The position numbers were made by a program, and so were the translations under genes. From Phycobacter sedimenti (lineage in GTDB: Bacteria > Pseudomonadota > Alphaproteobacteria > Rhodobacterales > Rhodobacteraceae), in the NCBI RefSeq assembly GCF_038148855.1, contig NZ_JBBVGR010000004.1, positions 62,001 to 126,000 of the forward strand: 64,000 nucleotides of DNA. Direction: 5' to 3'. The notes under the pieces were generated by a model that made no database searches, was not told where the DNA came from, and saw only the letters and a program-made list of their open reading frames with translations. Shown in pieces: positions 1 to 7,864 of this stretch. The number at the start of each line of letters is the position of its first letter. Within the stretch, counting starts at the first letter, position 1.

Positions 1-324
1 TGCCTGGTGGTGATCCTCATGGGCATGATCCTTGATAGCGGATCGATCATGCTGATCCTGGTGCCGCTGATGCTGCCCGTGGTGACGGCGCTCAACGTAG
101 ACCTTGTCTGGTTCGGGATCATCACCGTGATCGCAGTCGAGATCGGGCTTTTGACACCGCCCTTTGGCATCTCGGTCTATGTGATCAAGGCCACGCTGGA
201 TGATCCCGCGATCAGCCTCAAGGACATCTTCATCGGAGCCGCGCCCTTTGCGCTGATGATGGTGCTCTGCCTCGCCCTTGTCATTTTCTACCCTCCAATT
301 GCCACAGGCCTTTTGGGCCGTTGA
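1..324 (+). CDS. TRAP transporter large permease (DctM type), C-terminal part
   Basis: The reading frame is open from the window edge, so only about the last 107 residues are present. They are strongly hydrophobic and contain the DctM-type C-terminal pattern: DSGSIMLILVPLMLP, then IEIGLLTPPFG-like sequence (here VEIGLLTPPFGISVYV), then a final membrane helix. TRAP large permeases move organic acids with Na+ using a periplasmic binding protein. The next gene, a cyclase-family hydrolase, starts 12 bases after the stop, so this transporter probably supplies its substrate. The N-terminus and the partner subunits lie outside the window. Confidence 0.9.
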   Translation, partial: CLVVILMGMILDSGSIMLILVPLMLPVVTALNVDLVWFGIITVIAVEIGLLTPPFGISVYVIKATLDDPAISLKDIFIGAAPFALMMVLCLALVIFYPPIATGLLGR

Positions 325-335
325 AGGAACATCCC

Positions 336-1112
336 ATGAAACTCATCGACCTCGCCCGTCCCCTCGAAAACACAGAATACGCTGACCCGCCGGGTTTGGG
401 GCCCAAGATCGATTATATGAACCACCAGGAAACGGCGCAGCAGCTCCTGAGTTTTTTCCCCGGTGTGACTGCCGATGATCTGCCAGGGCGCGAAGGGTGG
501 GCCGTCGAAAGCGTTTCCCTGTCGACCCACAATGGAACACACCTTGATGCGCCGTATCACTATCACTCGACGATGGATGGCGGCGCCCGCGCGATCACCA
601 TTGACGAGGTGCCGCTGGAATGGTGCTGGGGGCGCGGCGTGAAGCTCGATTTCCGTGCCTTTGAAGATGGCTATGTGGCCACCCCTGAGGATGTCGAGGC
701 GGAGCTTTCGCGCATTGATCATGAGCTGAACGAAGGCGATATCGTTCTGGTCAACACCGCAGCAGGAGCCGTCTATGGCAAGCCTGAATATGTCGCCACG
801 GGCTGCGGTATCGGGCGCGCCGCGACCAACTATTTGACCGAACGCGGCGTGCGCATCACCGGCACCGATGCCTGGAGCTGGGATGCCCCCTTCATCCACA
901 CCGCCAAACGGGTGGCAGAAACGGGGGACGCCTCTCTGATCTGGGAAGGCCACCGCGCCGGCATGGATCGCGCCTATTGCCATATCGAAAAGCTGGGCAA
1001 CCTCGAGACGCTGCCAAGCACCGGCTTCGAGGTGATCTGCTTTCCTGTCAGCATCAAGGGCGCAAGCGCCGGCTGGTGCCGTCCCGTGGCCGTCATCCGG
1101 GATGCATCATGA
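336..1112 (+). CDS. Cyclase-family (kynurenine-formamidase-like) metal-dependent hydrolase
   Basis: A 258-residue protein of the cyclase family (Pfam Cyclase, kynurenine formamidase fold). The family metal-binding signature HxGTHxDxPxH is visible as HNGTHLDAPYHY near residue 70. Family members hydrolyse amides or cyclic compounds using bound Zn or Mn. The ATG at 336 is preferred over an upstream TTG at 321 because GAAGGA lies just before it. It follows a TRAP permease and precedes a fumarylacetoacetate-hydrolase-family gene, which suggests a ring-opening or amide-hydrolysis step in a degradation pathway. The exact substrate cannot be read from the sequence. Confidence 0.88.
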   Translation: MKLIDLARPLENTEYADPPGLGPKIDYMNHQETAQQLLSFFPGVTADDLPGREGWAVESVSLSTHNGTHLDAPYHYHSTMDGGARAITIDEVPLEWCWGRGVKLDFRAFEDGYVATPEDVEAELSRIDHELNEGDIVLVNTAAGAVYGKPEYVATGCGIGRAATNYLTERGVRITGTDAWSWDAPFIHTAKRVAETGDASLIWEGHRAGMDRAYCHIEKLGNLETLPSTGFEVICFPVSIKGASAGWCRPVAVIRDAS

Positions 1113-1302
1113 AGAAAACGACTGACAGAAAGCAGCAGGGACAGGACTTGTCCTAATCGACGGTCCGAAACCAACGGACAAACCGGGACGACCGATCACC
1201 GTCTGCCGCGACGCCTGCATGGCTATTGCGACAGGTGCCTGCGCCGTTCCGACAACTGCGCGTGTCTTTGTGAATGGCACCGAGAATGGAGGAGACGCCT
1301 AG

Positions 1303-2268
1303 ATGAAACTTGTAACACTTGCCGATGGCACCCGTGATGGCCGCCTGCATGTGGTCAGCCGTGACGGCACAAGGGTGCTTCCCGTCGCCGGGGCCAAATG
1401 CCTGCAGGACGCGATGGAGACCTGGGATGCGCTGCAACCGGAATTGAACCGCCTGGCCCAACAGGTCCAAGACGACGGTGAACCCCTTGAAGCGCAAGCC
1501 ACCTTGGCCCCCTTTCCCCGGGCGGTTCAGTGGCTTGATGGTTCCGCATTTGAAACCCATATGCTGTTGATGCAACGGGCCTGGGGATTGCCTGTCACTG
1601 GCCTTCCGGAGCGACCGCTCATGTATCAGGGCATGTCGGATCGCTTTCTGGCCCCGAGGGAAATGGCCGTTTTCCCCTCTGCCGAGGATGGAATTGATTT
1701 CGAGGGCGAATTCGGCGTGATCCTGGGAGATGTCCCCATGGGCACCCCTGCCGAAGACGCTCTGCAATATGTCCGCCTGATTGTTCTGATCAACGACTGG
1801 AGCCTGCGTGCCCTTGGCCCCATCGAAATGGCCACCGGCTTTGGCTGGCTGCAATGCAAACCGGCCTGCGGCGTGGCGCCCTTTGCCGTCAGTCCAGATG
1901 AACTGGGAGAGGTCTGGCGCGATGGGCGGGTGTGCCTGCCCCTGACAATCCACCGCAATGATACGCTCTTTGGTCGGGCCAATGGCCAGGAGATGAAATT
2001 CGGCTTTGGTGAACTGATTGCCCATGCTGCCTATTCCCGTGATCTGCCCGCAGGCACCATTCTGGGCTCGGGCACGGTGGCCAATGAAGACTACGGGAAC
2101 GTCGGCTCAAGCTGCATTGCTGAACGCCGCGCCATAGAACAGATCGAAAGCGGGGACGCCGCAACGCCCTTTCTGACCGACGGAGATGTCGTGACCATGG
2201 AGGCGCATCTTCCGACTGGCGGCAGCGTATTCGGTCAGATCGCCCAGAGGGTCTCGATCCGGACCTGA
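1303..2268 (+). CDS. Fumarylacetoacetate hydrolase (FAH) family protein
   Basis: A 321-residue cytoplasmic enzyme of the FAH superfamily, which cleaves C-C bonds of 2-oxo or diketo acids, or acts as a hydratase or decarboxylase on them. The metal-binding pattern is seen as FEGEFGVILG (the ExE pair) near residue 130, followed by NDWSLR. The C-terminal GSGTVANEDYG stretch is typical of the fumarylacetoacetase-like subgroup. The ATG follows directly after a TAG, with GGAGGA at the right distance. It is the last rightward gene of this group and probably works with the upstream cyclase-type hydrolase and TRAP transporter. Substrate unknown. Confidence 0.88.
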   Translation: MKLVTLADGTRDGRLHVVSRDGTRVLPVAGAKCLQDAMETWDALQPELNRLAQQVQDDGEPLEAQATLAPFPRAVQWLDGSAFETHMLLMQRAWGLPVTGLPERPLMYQGMSDRFLAPREMAVFPSAEDGIDFEGEFGVILGDVPMGTPAEDALQYVRLIVLINDWSLRALGPIEMATGFGWLQCKPACGVAPFAVSPDELGEVWRDGRVCLPLTIHRNDTLFGRANGQEMKFGFGELIAHAAYSRDLPAGTILGSGTVANEDYGNVGSSCIAERRAIEQIESGDAATPFLTDGDVVTMEAHLPTGGSVFGQIAQRVSIRT

Positions 2269-2284
2269 ACGTGACGAATCCGCA

Positions 2285-2309
2285 GGGGGCTGCTACACTT
2301 GCAGCCTCC
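2285..2309. terminator. Bidirectional hairpin between convergent genes
   Basis: GGGGGCTGC at 2285-2293 pairs with GCAGCCTCC at 2301-2309 with one mismatch around a 7-base loop. It lies between the convergent FAH-family and GlxA-type genes. There is no strong T tract, so termination is inferred from position and stem only. Confidence 0.5.
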
Positions 2310-2329
2310 ATGCCGTCTTGCCGGCTGCC

Positions 2330-3286
2330 CTAGCGCGCCGTCCGGCGGGCGATGTTGAAACGGCTCCGGTATTCGCCCGGACTGGTGCCCGTTATCGACT
2401 TGAACAATCGGCAAAAGGCCGGGACATCCTGATAGCCGACCTGCCAGCACACCGAAGCGACCGGGTCTGCGGTCAGTTCCAGCAGGCCTTTGGCCTTTTC
2501 GACGCGGAGCTCTTGAACGTATCGGTTAACCGACAACCCTGTAAGGGCCGGGAACTTGCGATGCAGCGAGCGCTCGGAAACTCCGGCCTGCCGCGCCAGC
2601 GCTGCCACCGTCAAGTCAGCTCCCAGATTGCCCTCGATCCACATCTGAAGAGAGCGGATCGTCTGGTCCTTGTGGGTGAACTCAGGGCGAAACGAGCGAA
2701 AGTTGCGCTGGTCACGGCCCGTCGGATCGATCAGCATCTGACGACACAGACGCGACACCGCAGAAGGCCCCAGCCAGCGCCCAACCAGATGCACACCCAG
2801 ATCGACCCACGCCATAACTCCGCCTGCGGTCACAATGTCATTGTCATCCAGCAGGGTGCGTTCAGGGTTCAGTTGCACCTTGGGAAAGCGGGATGCGAAT
2901 TCGGCTTCGAGCGCCCAATGGGTTGTCGCCGGACGGCCATCAAGAACACCCGCCTCTGCCAGCCAGAAACTGCCAGCGCAGGCCGAGCACAGCAGCGCAC
3001 CGCCCTCATGCTGGCTGATGATCCATTCATGAAGGGCAAGGTCCCCCGCTCCGCGCACGCCGGTCAGATTGGGCGGGAAGATAACCGCATCGAACCGGGA
3101 CGACCGGTCGATCTTTCCCGGCAGCACAACACAATGGGATATTCCAGCACCCGAGTCCGCTGCCGCGTATCGGCTGGCCACATCGAAGATCTCACCGAGG
3201 CCATGCACGGCGGATTGCTGAACCCCGTCATAGGCAACAATTGCAACGCTTGGCGTATTTCGCACAATGTATGTCATACATGCCAA
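2330..3286 (-). CDS. GlxA family transcriptional regulator (DJ-1/PfpI domain plus AraC HTH)
   Basis: A 318-residue regulator. The N-terminal half (about residues 10-180) is a DJ-1/PfpI-like domain, with CSACAGSFWLAEAG in the nucleophile-elbow region. The C-terminal 100 residues are an AraC-type double helix-turn-helix (LTVAALARQAGVSERSLHRKF, then VASVCWQVGYQDVPAFCRLFKS). Members of this family (GlxA, GbdR, CdhR, ArgR) usually activate amine or amino-acid catabolism genes. It is transcribed divergently from the cysteine hydrolase at 3356, with only about 70 bases between them, so that gene is the likely target. Confidence 0.9.
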   Translation of the reverse strand: MACMTYIVRNTPSVAIVAYDGVQQSAVHGLGEIFDVASRYAAADSGAGISHCVVLPGKIDRSSRFDAVIFPPNLTGVRGAGDLALHEWIISQHEGGALLCSACAGSFWLAEAGVLDGRPATTHWALEAEFASRFPKVQLNPERTLLDDNDIVTAGGVMAWVDLGVHLVGRWLGPSAVSRLCRQMLIDPTGRDQRNFRSFRPEFTHKDQTIRSLQMWIEGNLGADLTVAALARQAGVSERSLHRKFPALTGLSVNRYVQELRVEKAKGLLELTADPVASVCWQVGYQDVPAFCRLFKSITGTSPGEYRSRFNIARRTAR

Positions 3287-3355
3287 TCGTAGTGGCGCGG
3301 TGTGCTGGCGTAAAGATCAAACACAGTAGATGACCATGTCCCAAGAGAGGCTCAC

Positions 3356-3928
3356 ATGCCAAAGACCGCGCTCCTGTTGATCGATATCCAGAACGACTAT
3401 TTCCCCAGTTTCAAGGGCAGCCGCATGGCGCTGCCGAACATGGACGCCGCCGCACAAAGGGCAGCCGAGCTGCTGGCGGCGGCGCGCGAGACCGAAACGC
3501 CGGTGATCCACGTCCGGCATGTCATGGCCTCGGACGCTGCCCCGTTTTTCAAACCGGGCACCGCTGGGGCCGCACTGCACGAAAGCGTCACGCCACAGCC
3601 AGACGAGCCGATCATCGACAAACCCCGGCCCAACAGCTTTGTCGCCACTGGCCTTGAAAAGCACCTGCGCGAGGCGGGCATCGACTATCTGGTGATCTGC
3701 GGCGCGATGAGCCAGATGTGCATTGACGCAACCGTTCGGGCAGCTGCCGATCTTAGCTTTACAGTCACCGTGGCAAGCGATGCCTGCGCCGCAGCGAATG
3801 TAAGCCACGGGGGCGTGGACGTGCCTGCCGATCTGGTCCATGCCGCGATCATGGCACCCTTGGCATCAAGCTATGGCCAGGTGCGGGCAGCATCGGACTG
3901 CATCGAGGTCCTGCGCCAGGGGGGCTAG
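3356..3928 (+). CDS. Isochorismatase-family cysteine hydrolase
   Basis: A 190-residue cysteine hydrolase with the complete catalytic triad of the family: Asp10 in LLIDIQNDY, Lys89 in IDKPRPNSF and Cys122 in SQMCIDAT. Relatives with all three residues are amidohydrolases such as nicotinamidase, N-carbamoylsarcosine amidase and maleamate amidase. The gene has a ribosome site (AGAGAGG) before the ATG, faces a GlxA-type regulator, and ends before a strong hairpin. The amide it hydrolyses is unknown. Compare the cysteine-lacking paralog at 11950-12570. Confidence 0.88.
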   Translation: MPKTALLLIDIQNDYFPSFKGSRMALPNMDAAAQRAAELLAAARETETPVIHVRHVMASDAAPFFKPGTAGAALHESVTPQPDEPIIDKPRPNSFVATGLEKHLREAGIDYLVICGAMSQMCIDATVRAAADLSFTVTVASDACAAANVSHGGVDVPADLVHAAIMAPLASSYGQVRAASDCIEVLRQGG

Positions 3929-3940
3929 ACGCAAGAAATC

Positions 3941-3967
3941 GGGAGCGCATCCTCCCCATGCGCTCCC
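3941..3967. terminator. Bidirectional hairpin after cysteine hydrolase and cynS
   Basis: GGGAGCGCAT (3941-3950) and ATGCGCTCCC (3958-3967) form a perfect 10-bp stem with a 7-base loop. It sits between the convergent cysteine hydrolase and cyanase genes. It lacks a long T run. Confidence 0.6.
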
Positions 3968-4005
3968 GTTCCGTGAGTCCCCATTCCTGTCGGCCGGATC
4001 ACGGC

Positions 4006-4476
4006 CTACCAGGCGTTGTACGCCAGGTATTTACCAGACATCTCGAGCTTGACCCGATCGCCCTTTTCGTGAGGCACGCGGGTGATCTGCATGTCGAAAT
4101 CGATGGCGGACATGATGCCGGTTCCGAATTTCTCTTCGATCAGCGCCTTGATGGTCGGGCCATAAACCCCGACGATTTCATAAAGGCGGTAGATGCAGGG
4201 GTCCGTTGGCACGGATTGCTCCCAGACCTTGGTCGGCGGCTCTTCCAGCACCGATGCGGCCTCTTGTGGCAGGGACAGCGCGGTCACCAGCGCTTCGGCC
4301 TTGTCCTTTGGGAAGGCGTTCATGCCCATGCAGGCCGAATGGGTCCAGACCGGTGACATGTCGATCTTGTCGGCGATGCCTTCCCAGGTCAGCCCGGCCT
4401 GTTTCTTGGCCGAGAGGATCATCATCGTCACGTCTTCTTTGGTCATCATGGTGGGAACCTCAAACGTATCTTTCAT
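4006..4476 (-). CDS. cynS: Cyanate hydratase (cyanase)
   Basis: Cyanase converts cyanate and bicarbonate to carbamate, which decomposes to ammonia and CO2, giving nitrogen and detoxifying cyanate. The 156-residue length matches the family. The known catalytic residues are in place: Arg97 and Glu100 in CIYRLYEIVG, and Ser123 in GIMSAIDFD, preceded by an N-terminal helical domain (LTWEGIADKIDMSP). A purine-rich site (GAAGGAGAAA) precedes the ATG. It is the last gene of a leftward operon after a binding protein, permease and ATPase, so cyanate import is coupled to its breakdown. No carbonic anhydrase gene adjoins it in the window. Confidence 0.97.
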   Translation of the reverse strand: MKDTFEVPTMMTKEDVTMMILSAKKQAGLTWEGIADKIDMSPVWTHSACMGMNAFPKDKAEALVTALSLPQEAASVLEEPPTKVWEQSVPTDPCIYRLYEIVGVYGPTIKALIEEKFGTGIMSAIDFDMQITRVPHEKGDRVKLEMSGKYLAYNAW

Positions 4477-4517
4477 TTGTTTTTCTCCTTCTTGTTCTTG
4501 TTTTTTTTCGCGCCAAA

Positions 4518-5423
4518 CTAATCGTTCACGGCATGCAGGCGTGGGGCCGGTTCGGGCTCTGGCTCTGCCGCAGCAGTCTTGTCGATGCGCACGGTGGTCG
4601 GGCGCTGATCGGGATCGTCGCTTTTCTGTCCTGCCAGTTCTTTCGAGCGTTGGCCGAGGAACTGCACCAGGTGGTTGCGGATCGCGTAGTAATTGGGATG
4701 CTCGACGATCTCGGTGCGGCTGCGTGGGCGCGGTATGGTGATCTCGACTGACTCCGCGACGCGCGCAAAGGGACCATTGGTCATGAGCAGGATCCGGTCG
4801 GCCAGAAGGATCGCCTCGTCGATGTCGTGGGTGATCATGAAGACCGTCTGCTCGGTCCCACCCCAGATCTTCAAAAGCTCGTCCTGAATGGTACCCCGCG
4901 TCAGCGCATCGAGCGCCCCGAAGGGTTCGTCCAGCAGCAAAAGCTTGGGGTGGTTGGCAAAGGCCCGCGCGATGGACACCCGCTGGCGCATGCCCCCCGA
5001 CAGCTGACTGGGCTTGCGATGCACCACGTCACCTTCAAGGCCCACCATGGCCAGGTAGTCGCGGGCGTGCTGCTCGACCTTGGCCTTGGACCATTTCGGA
5101 TATCGCGCCTTCACGCCGAAGGTCACGTTCTTCAGGGTCGAGAGCCAGGGCAGCAGCGAATAGTTCTGAAACACCACCCCGCGATCCAGCGAGGGGCCGG
5201 AAACCTCGGTGCCATCCATCTTGACCCCGCCCGAGGTCGGCTCGGCCAGCCCCGCCAGGATGTTCATGATCGTCGACTTGCCGCAGCCGGAGTGGCCGAG
5301 GATGCAGACGAACTCTCCCTTGTCGATGCCGAAGGTGGCGTTTTCGAACACGGTCAGGGTGCCCCCCTGACCATCTGGGAATTGCTGCGTCAGACGCTCA
5401 ATGCTGAGAAAGGGTTTAGGCAT
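4518..5423 (-). CDS. Nitrate/cyanate-type ABC transporter ATP-binding protein
   Basis: A 301-residue ABC ATPase of the NrtD/CynD/SsuB group. Walker A is GHSGCGKST, the signature is LSGGMRQR and Walker B is LLLLDEPFGALD, followed by the switch His in MITHDIDE. The start at 5423 (MPKPFLSIERL) is chosen because AGGAGC precedes it. An upstream in-frame start would overlap the permease. The last 50 or so residues are a variable tail rich in Pro, Glu and Ala. With the permease 10 bases upstream, the Tat-exported binding protein and cyanase, it most likely powers cyanate uptake. Nitrate or another small anion is possible. Confidence 0.94.
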   Translation of the reverse strand: MPKPFLSIERLTQQFPDGQGGTLTVFENATFGIDKGEFVCILGHSGCGKSTIMNILAGLAEPTSGGVKMDGTEVSGPSLDRGVVFQNYSLLPWLSTLKNVTFGVKARYPKWSKAKVEQHARDYLAMVGLEGDVVHRKPSQLSGGMRQRVSIARAFANHPKLLLLDEPFGALDALTRGTIQDELLKIWGGTEQTVFMITHDIDEAILLADRILLMTNGPFARVAESVEITIPRPRSRTEIVEHPNYYAIRNHLVQFLGQRSKELAGQKSDDPDQRPTTVRIDKTAAAEPEPEPAPRLHAVND

Positions 5424-5433
5424 GGGTATGCTC

Positions 5434-6270
5434 CTATTCCGCGTAGGCGACGGCGCGCTGCAGGACACCAAAGGCGGCATCCAGCAACATGCCCACGACG
5501 CCGATCATGAGGATCGAGAAGATGACGGAGGTGAGGTCGAGATTGTTCCACTCGTTCCAGACGTAGTAGCCAATGCCGGTCCCCCCAACGAGCATCTCTG
5601 CCGCCACGATCACCAGCCAAGCGATTCCGATGGAAATCCGCATGCCGGTGATGATGGTCGGCGCAGCGGCCGGCAGAATCACCGTAAAGGCGGTGCGCAG
5701 GGGGCCGAGTTCATGGGTCCGGGCCACATTCACCCAGTCCTCGCGCACGCCGGCCACGCCAAAGGCGGTATTCAGCAACATCGGCCAGATCGAACAGATG
5801 AAGATCACGAAGATCGCCGAGGCCTCGCTGTCCTGGATGATGAACAGCGCCAGCGGCATCCAGGCCAGCGGCGAGATCGGGCGCAGCACCTGAATGAAGG
5901 GATTGAAGGCCTTGTAGGCCACCTGGCTCATCCCGATGAGGAAGCCCAGCGGGATCGCGATCAGCGCCGCCATCAGATAGCCGGTCAGCACCCGGTAGAT
6001 GGAATAGCCGATCTGGATGCCGATCCCCTTGTCGTTGGGGCCAGCATCATAGAACGGGTTCGACAGCTGCTCCCAGGCCTTTGCCAGAACCTGGCTTGGC
6101 GGCGGCACGCCTGCCTTGGGGGCACCGCCCCCGGTCAGGCGTTCGTATTCGGTCAGCTCTGCGGCCGCCTTCTGGGCTGGTATGGCGGCCTCCCAGATCA
6201 GGAGGCCCACCACCAGCATCACCACCGACAGGATCAGCGCGCGCTGGTTTGTTGAAAGGTTGTCCAGCAT
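5434..6270 (-). CDS. Nitrate/cyanate-type ABC transporter permease
   Basis: A 278-residue inner-membrane protein of the NrtB/CynB/SsuC permease family (BPD_transp_1). An N-terminal helix is followed by a loop, then about five membrane segments. The EAA-type cytoplasmic loop is seen as VARTHELGPLRTAFTVILPAAAPTIITG (shown here only by its ends: VARTHELG and APTIITG), with the family sequence RPISPLAWMPLALF upstream. It starts 3 bases after the stop of the binding-protein gene and is followed after 10 bases by the ATPase, so the three form one transcription unit with cynS. Confidence 0.94.
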   Translation of the reverse strand: MLDNLSTNQRALILSVVMLVVGLLIWEAAIPAQKAAAELTEYERLTGGGAPKAGVPPPSQVLAKAWEQLSNPFYDAGPNDKGIGIQIGYSIYRVLTGYLMAALIAIPLGFLIGMSQVAYKAFNPFIQVLRPISPLAWMPLALFIIQDSEASAIFVIFICSIWPMLLNTAFGVAGVREDWVNVARTHELGPLRTAFTVILPAAAPTIITGMRISIGIAWLVIVAAEMLVGGTGIGYYVWNEWNNLDLTSVIFSILMIGVVGMLLDAAFGVLQRAVAYAE

Positions 6271-6273
6271 GGA

Positions 6274-7662
6274 TCAGCCCTTTCCGATCGCAAAGCTGGA
6301 GACGTACTCTTCTGGCTTGGCCGGATCGAAGGTCTTGCCCATGATGGTGTGGGATTTGTAGGTGACGTCCGGCGCCTCGTAGCCGAGATCGTTCATCACC
6401 TTCTTGGCATCGGCCGCGAGGTAAACCTGCTCGGCCACCGATTTGTAGTCCACATCGCCTTCGATATAGCCCCAGCGCTTCATCTGCGTAAGGATCCAGA
6501 CCCCCATCGAATGCCAGGGGAAGGGGTCGAAATCGATGCGGTCGGGCACGCGCTGCACTTCGCCCAGACCATCGGCATAGGTGCCTGTCAGCACCTGCTC
6601 GATCACCGGAACCGGCTGGTTCAGATAGTTCGTCGGTGCGATGGCTTCGGAGATCTCCTTTCGATTCTCGGGGTTGGAGGCGTATTGCGTGGCATCGATG
6701 ATGGATTTCAGCAGGGCGCCATAGGTGTTCGGCAGTTCGGTCGCAAAGGACAGCGGCGCAGCAAAGGCGCAGCAGGGGTGGCCCTCCCAGATGTCCTTGG
6801 TCAGCATATGGATGAAGCCGATACCTTCCCAGACGGCACGCTGGTTGAAGGGGTCGGGCGACAGATACCCGTCAAGGTTCCCGGCGCGCAGGTTGGCAAC
6901 CATCTCTGGCGGCGGCACAACGCGGATCTGGATGTCCACATCGGGGTCGAGGCCATGCTCGGCCACGTAGTAGCGCAGCAGGAAGTTGTGCATCGAATAT
7001 TCGAAGGGCACGCCGAAGGTGAAACCCTTCCACTGTTTCGGATCGCGCTTGTCCAGATGCTCGTTCGACAGGACGATGGCCTGGCCGTTGATGTTCTCGA
7101 CCGCGGGCATGATGTAGGGTTCCGCGATGGACCCGGCGCCCAGCGTCATCGCCAGCGGCATCGGCGTCAGCATGTGGCTGGCGTCATATTCGCCCGACAG
7201 GGACTTGTCCCGCGCCACCGCCCAGCCGGCCGTCTTGATGACCTGTGCGTTAAGGCCATAGCGTTCGTAGAACCCCATGGGCTGGGCCATGATGATGGGC
7301 GTTGCGCAGGTGATAGGCACAAAGCCGATGTTGAGATCCGATTTCTCCGGCGGGCCTAGTTCATCAAGGATCGCCGCCTTGGCCTTTTCGATCGGGAAGA
7401 CAGAGGCAAGGGCCGCTGCAACGGTGCCCCCGCCCAGCATGCCCATGAAAGACCGGCGCCCGATGTCATTCTGACCAAAGACCGAGCGCACGACGGCGCT
7501 CTCAACTGCGCGCTCCAGCATCTGTTCCGAGGACATTTGCGCAGGCTCGGCGTGGGTCTTGTCGTGTCCGTGGCTCGACAGGCACCCCTCGCAACCGCAG
7601 TCGGCACCGTGCCGCAGGTCTGTCTTTTCGGAGAACGGATTTCCAAGGCTCTTGATCGTCAT
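6274..7662 (-). CDS. CmpA/NrtA-family substrate-binding protein with Tat signal and Cys/His-rich leader
   Basis: A 462-residue periplasmic binding protein of the CmpA/NrtA family. The start at 7662 has GGGACC upstream. Residues 69-73 (RRSFM) begin a Tat signal, followed by a hydrophobic stretch and AKAA near residue 97, so the folded protein is probably exported by Tat. Unusually, 68 residues precede the twin arginine, including CGCEGC (Cys22, 24 and 27) and HGHDKTH. The mature part has the family sequence NIGFVPITCATPIIMAQPMG. It heads the permease-ATPase-cyanase operon, so cyanate is the likely ligand. Nitrate, bicarbonate or a related anion cannot be excluded. Confidence 0.93.
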   Translation of the reverse strand: MTIKSLGNPFSEKTDLRHGADCGCEGCLSSHGHDKTHAEPAQMSSEQMLERAVESAVVRSVFGQNDIGRRSFMGMLGGGTVAAALASVFPIEKAKAAILDELGPPEKSDLNIGFVPITCATPIIMAQPMGFYERYGLNAQVIKTAGWAVARDKSLSGEYDASHMLTPMPLAMTLGAGSIAEPYIMPAVENINGQAIVLSNEHLDKRDPKQWKGFTFGVPFEYSMHNFLLRYYVAEHGLDPDVDIQIRVVPPPEMVANLRAGNLDGYLSPDPFNQRAVWEGIGFIHMLTKDIWEGHPCCAFAAPLSFATELPNTYGALLKSIIDATQYASNPENRKEISEAIAPTNYLNQPVPVIEQVLTGTYADGLGEVQRVPDRIDFDPFPWHSMGVWILTQMKRWGYIEGDVDYKSVAEQVYLAADAKKVMNDLGYEAPDVTYKSHTIMGKTFDPAKPEEYVSSFAIGKG

Positions 7663-7800
7663 GGGGGTCCCTTTCGCAGTCAGTGTTTTGTTAACCCTGA
7701 CAGGCAAAACGACGGGAAAAAAGCTACCGCCCAACATTTGTGCAGCAAACAAAATACATTTAAATCAGATACTTGACTTTATCCTTCAGTATGGCTTATT

Positions 7801-7829
7801 ACGACATTTCGTAATTTACGAGATTTCGT
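7801..7829. promoter_or_regulatory. Tandem palindromic operator-like sites between cyanate operon and its regulator
   Basis: ACGACATTTCGT (7801-7812) and ACGAGATTTCGT (7818-7829) share ACGA-N-ATTTCGT. Each has inverted ACGA/TCGT arms, and their starts are 17 bases apart. They lie 36-64 bases before the PAS/AAA+/Fis regulator start and about 140 bases before the binding-protein gene, in an AT-rich divergent promoter. A TTGACT hexamer occurs at 7773. Binding by the adjacent regulator is inferred. Confidence 0.6.
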
Positions 7830-7864
7830 TTTCGACACCCCCAACAGTCCCTTAAGCTGTCACC

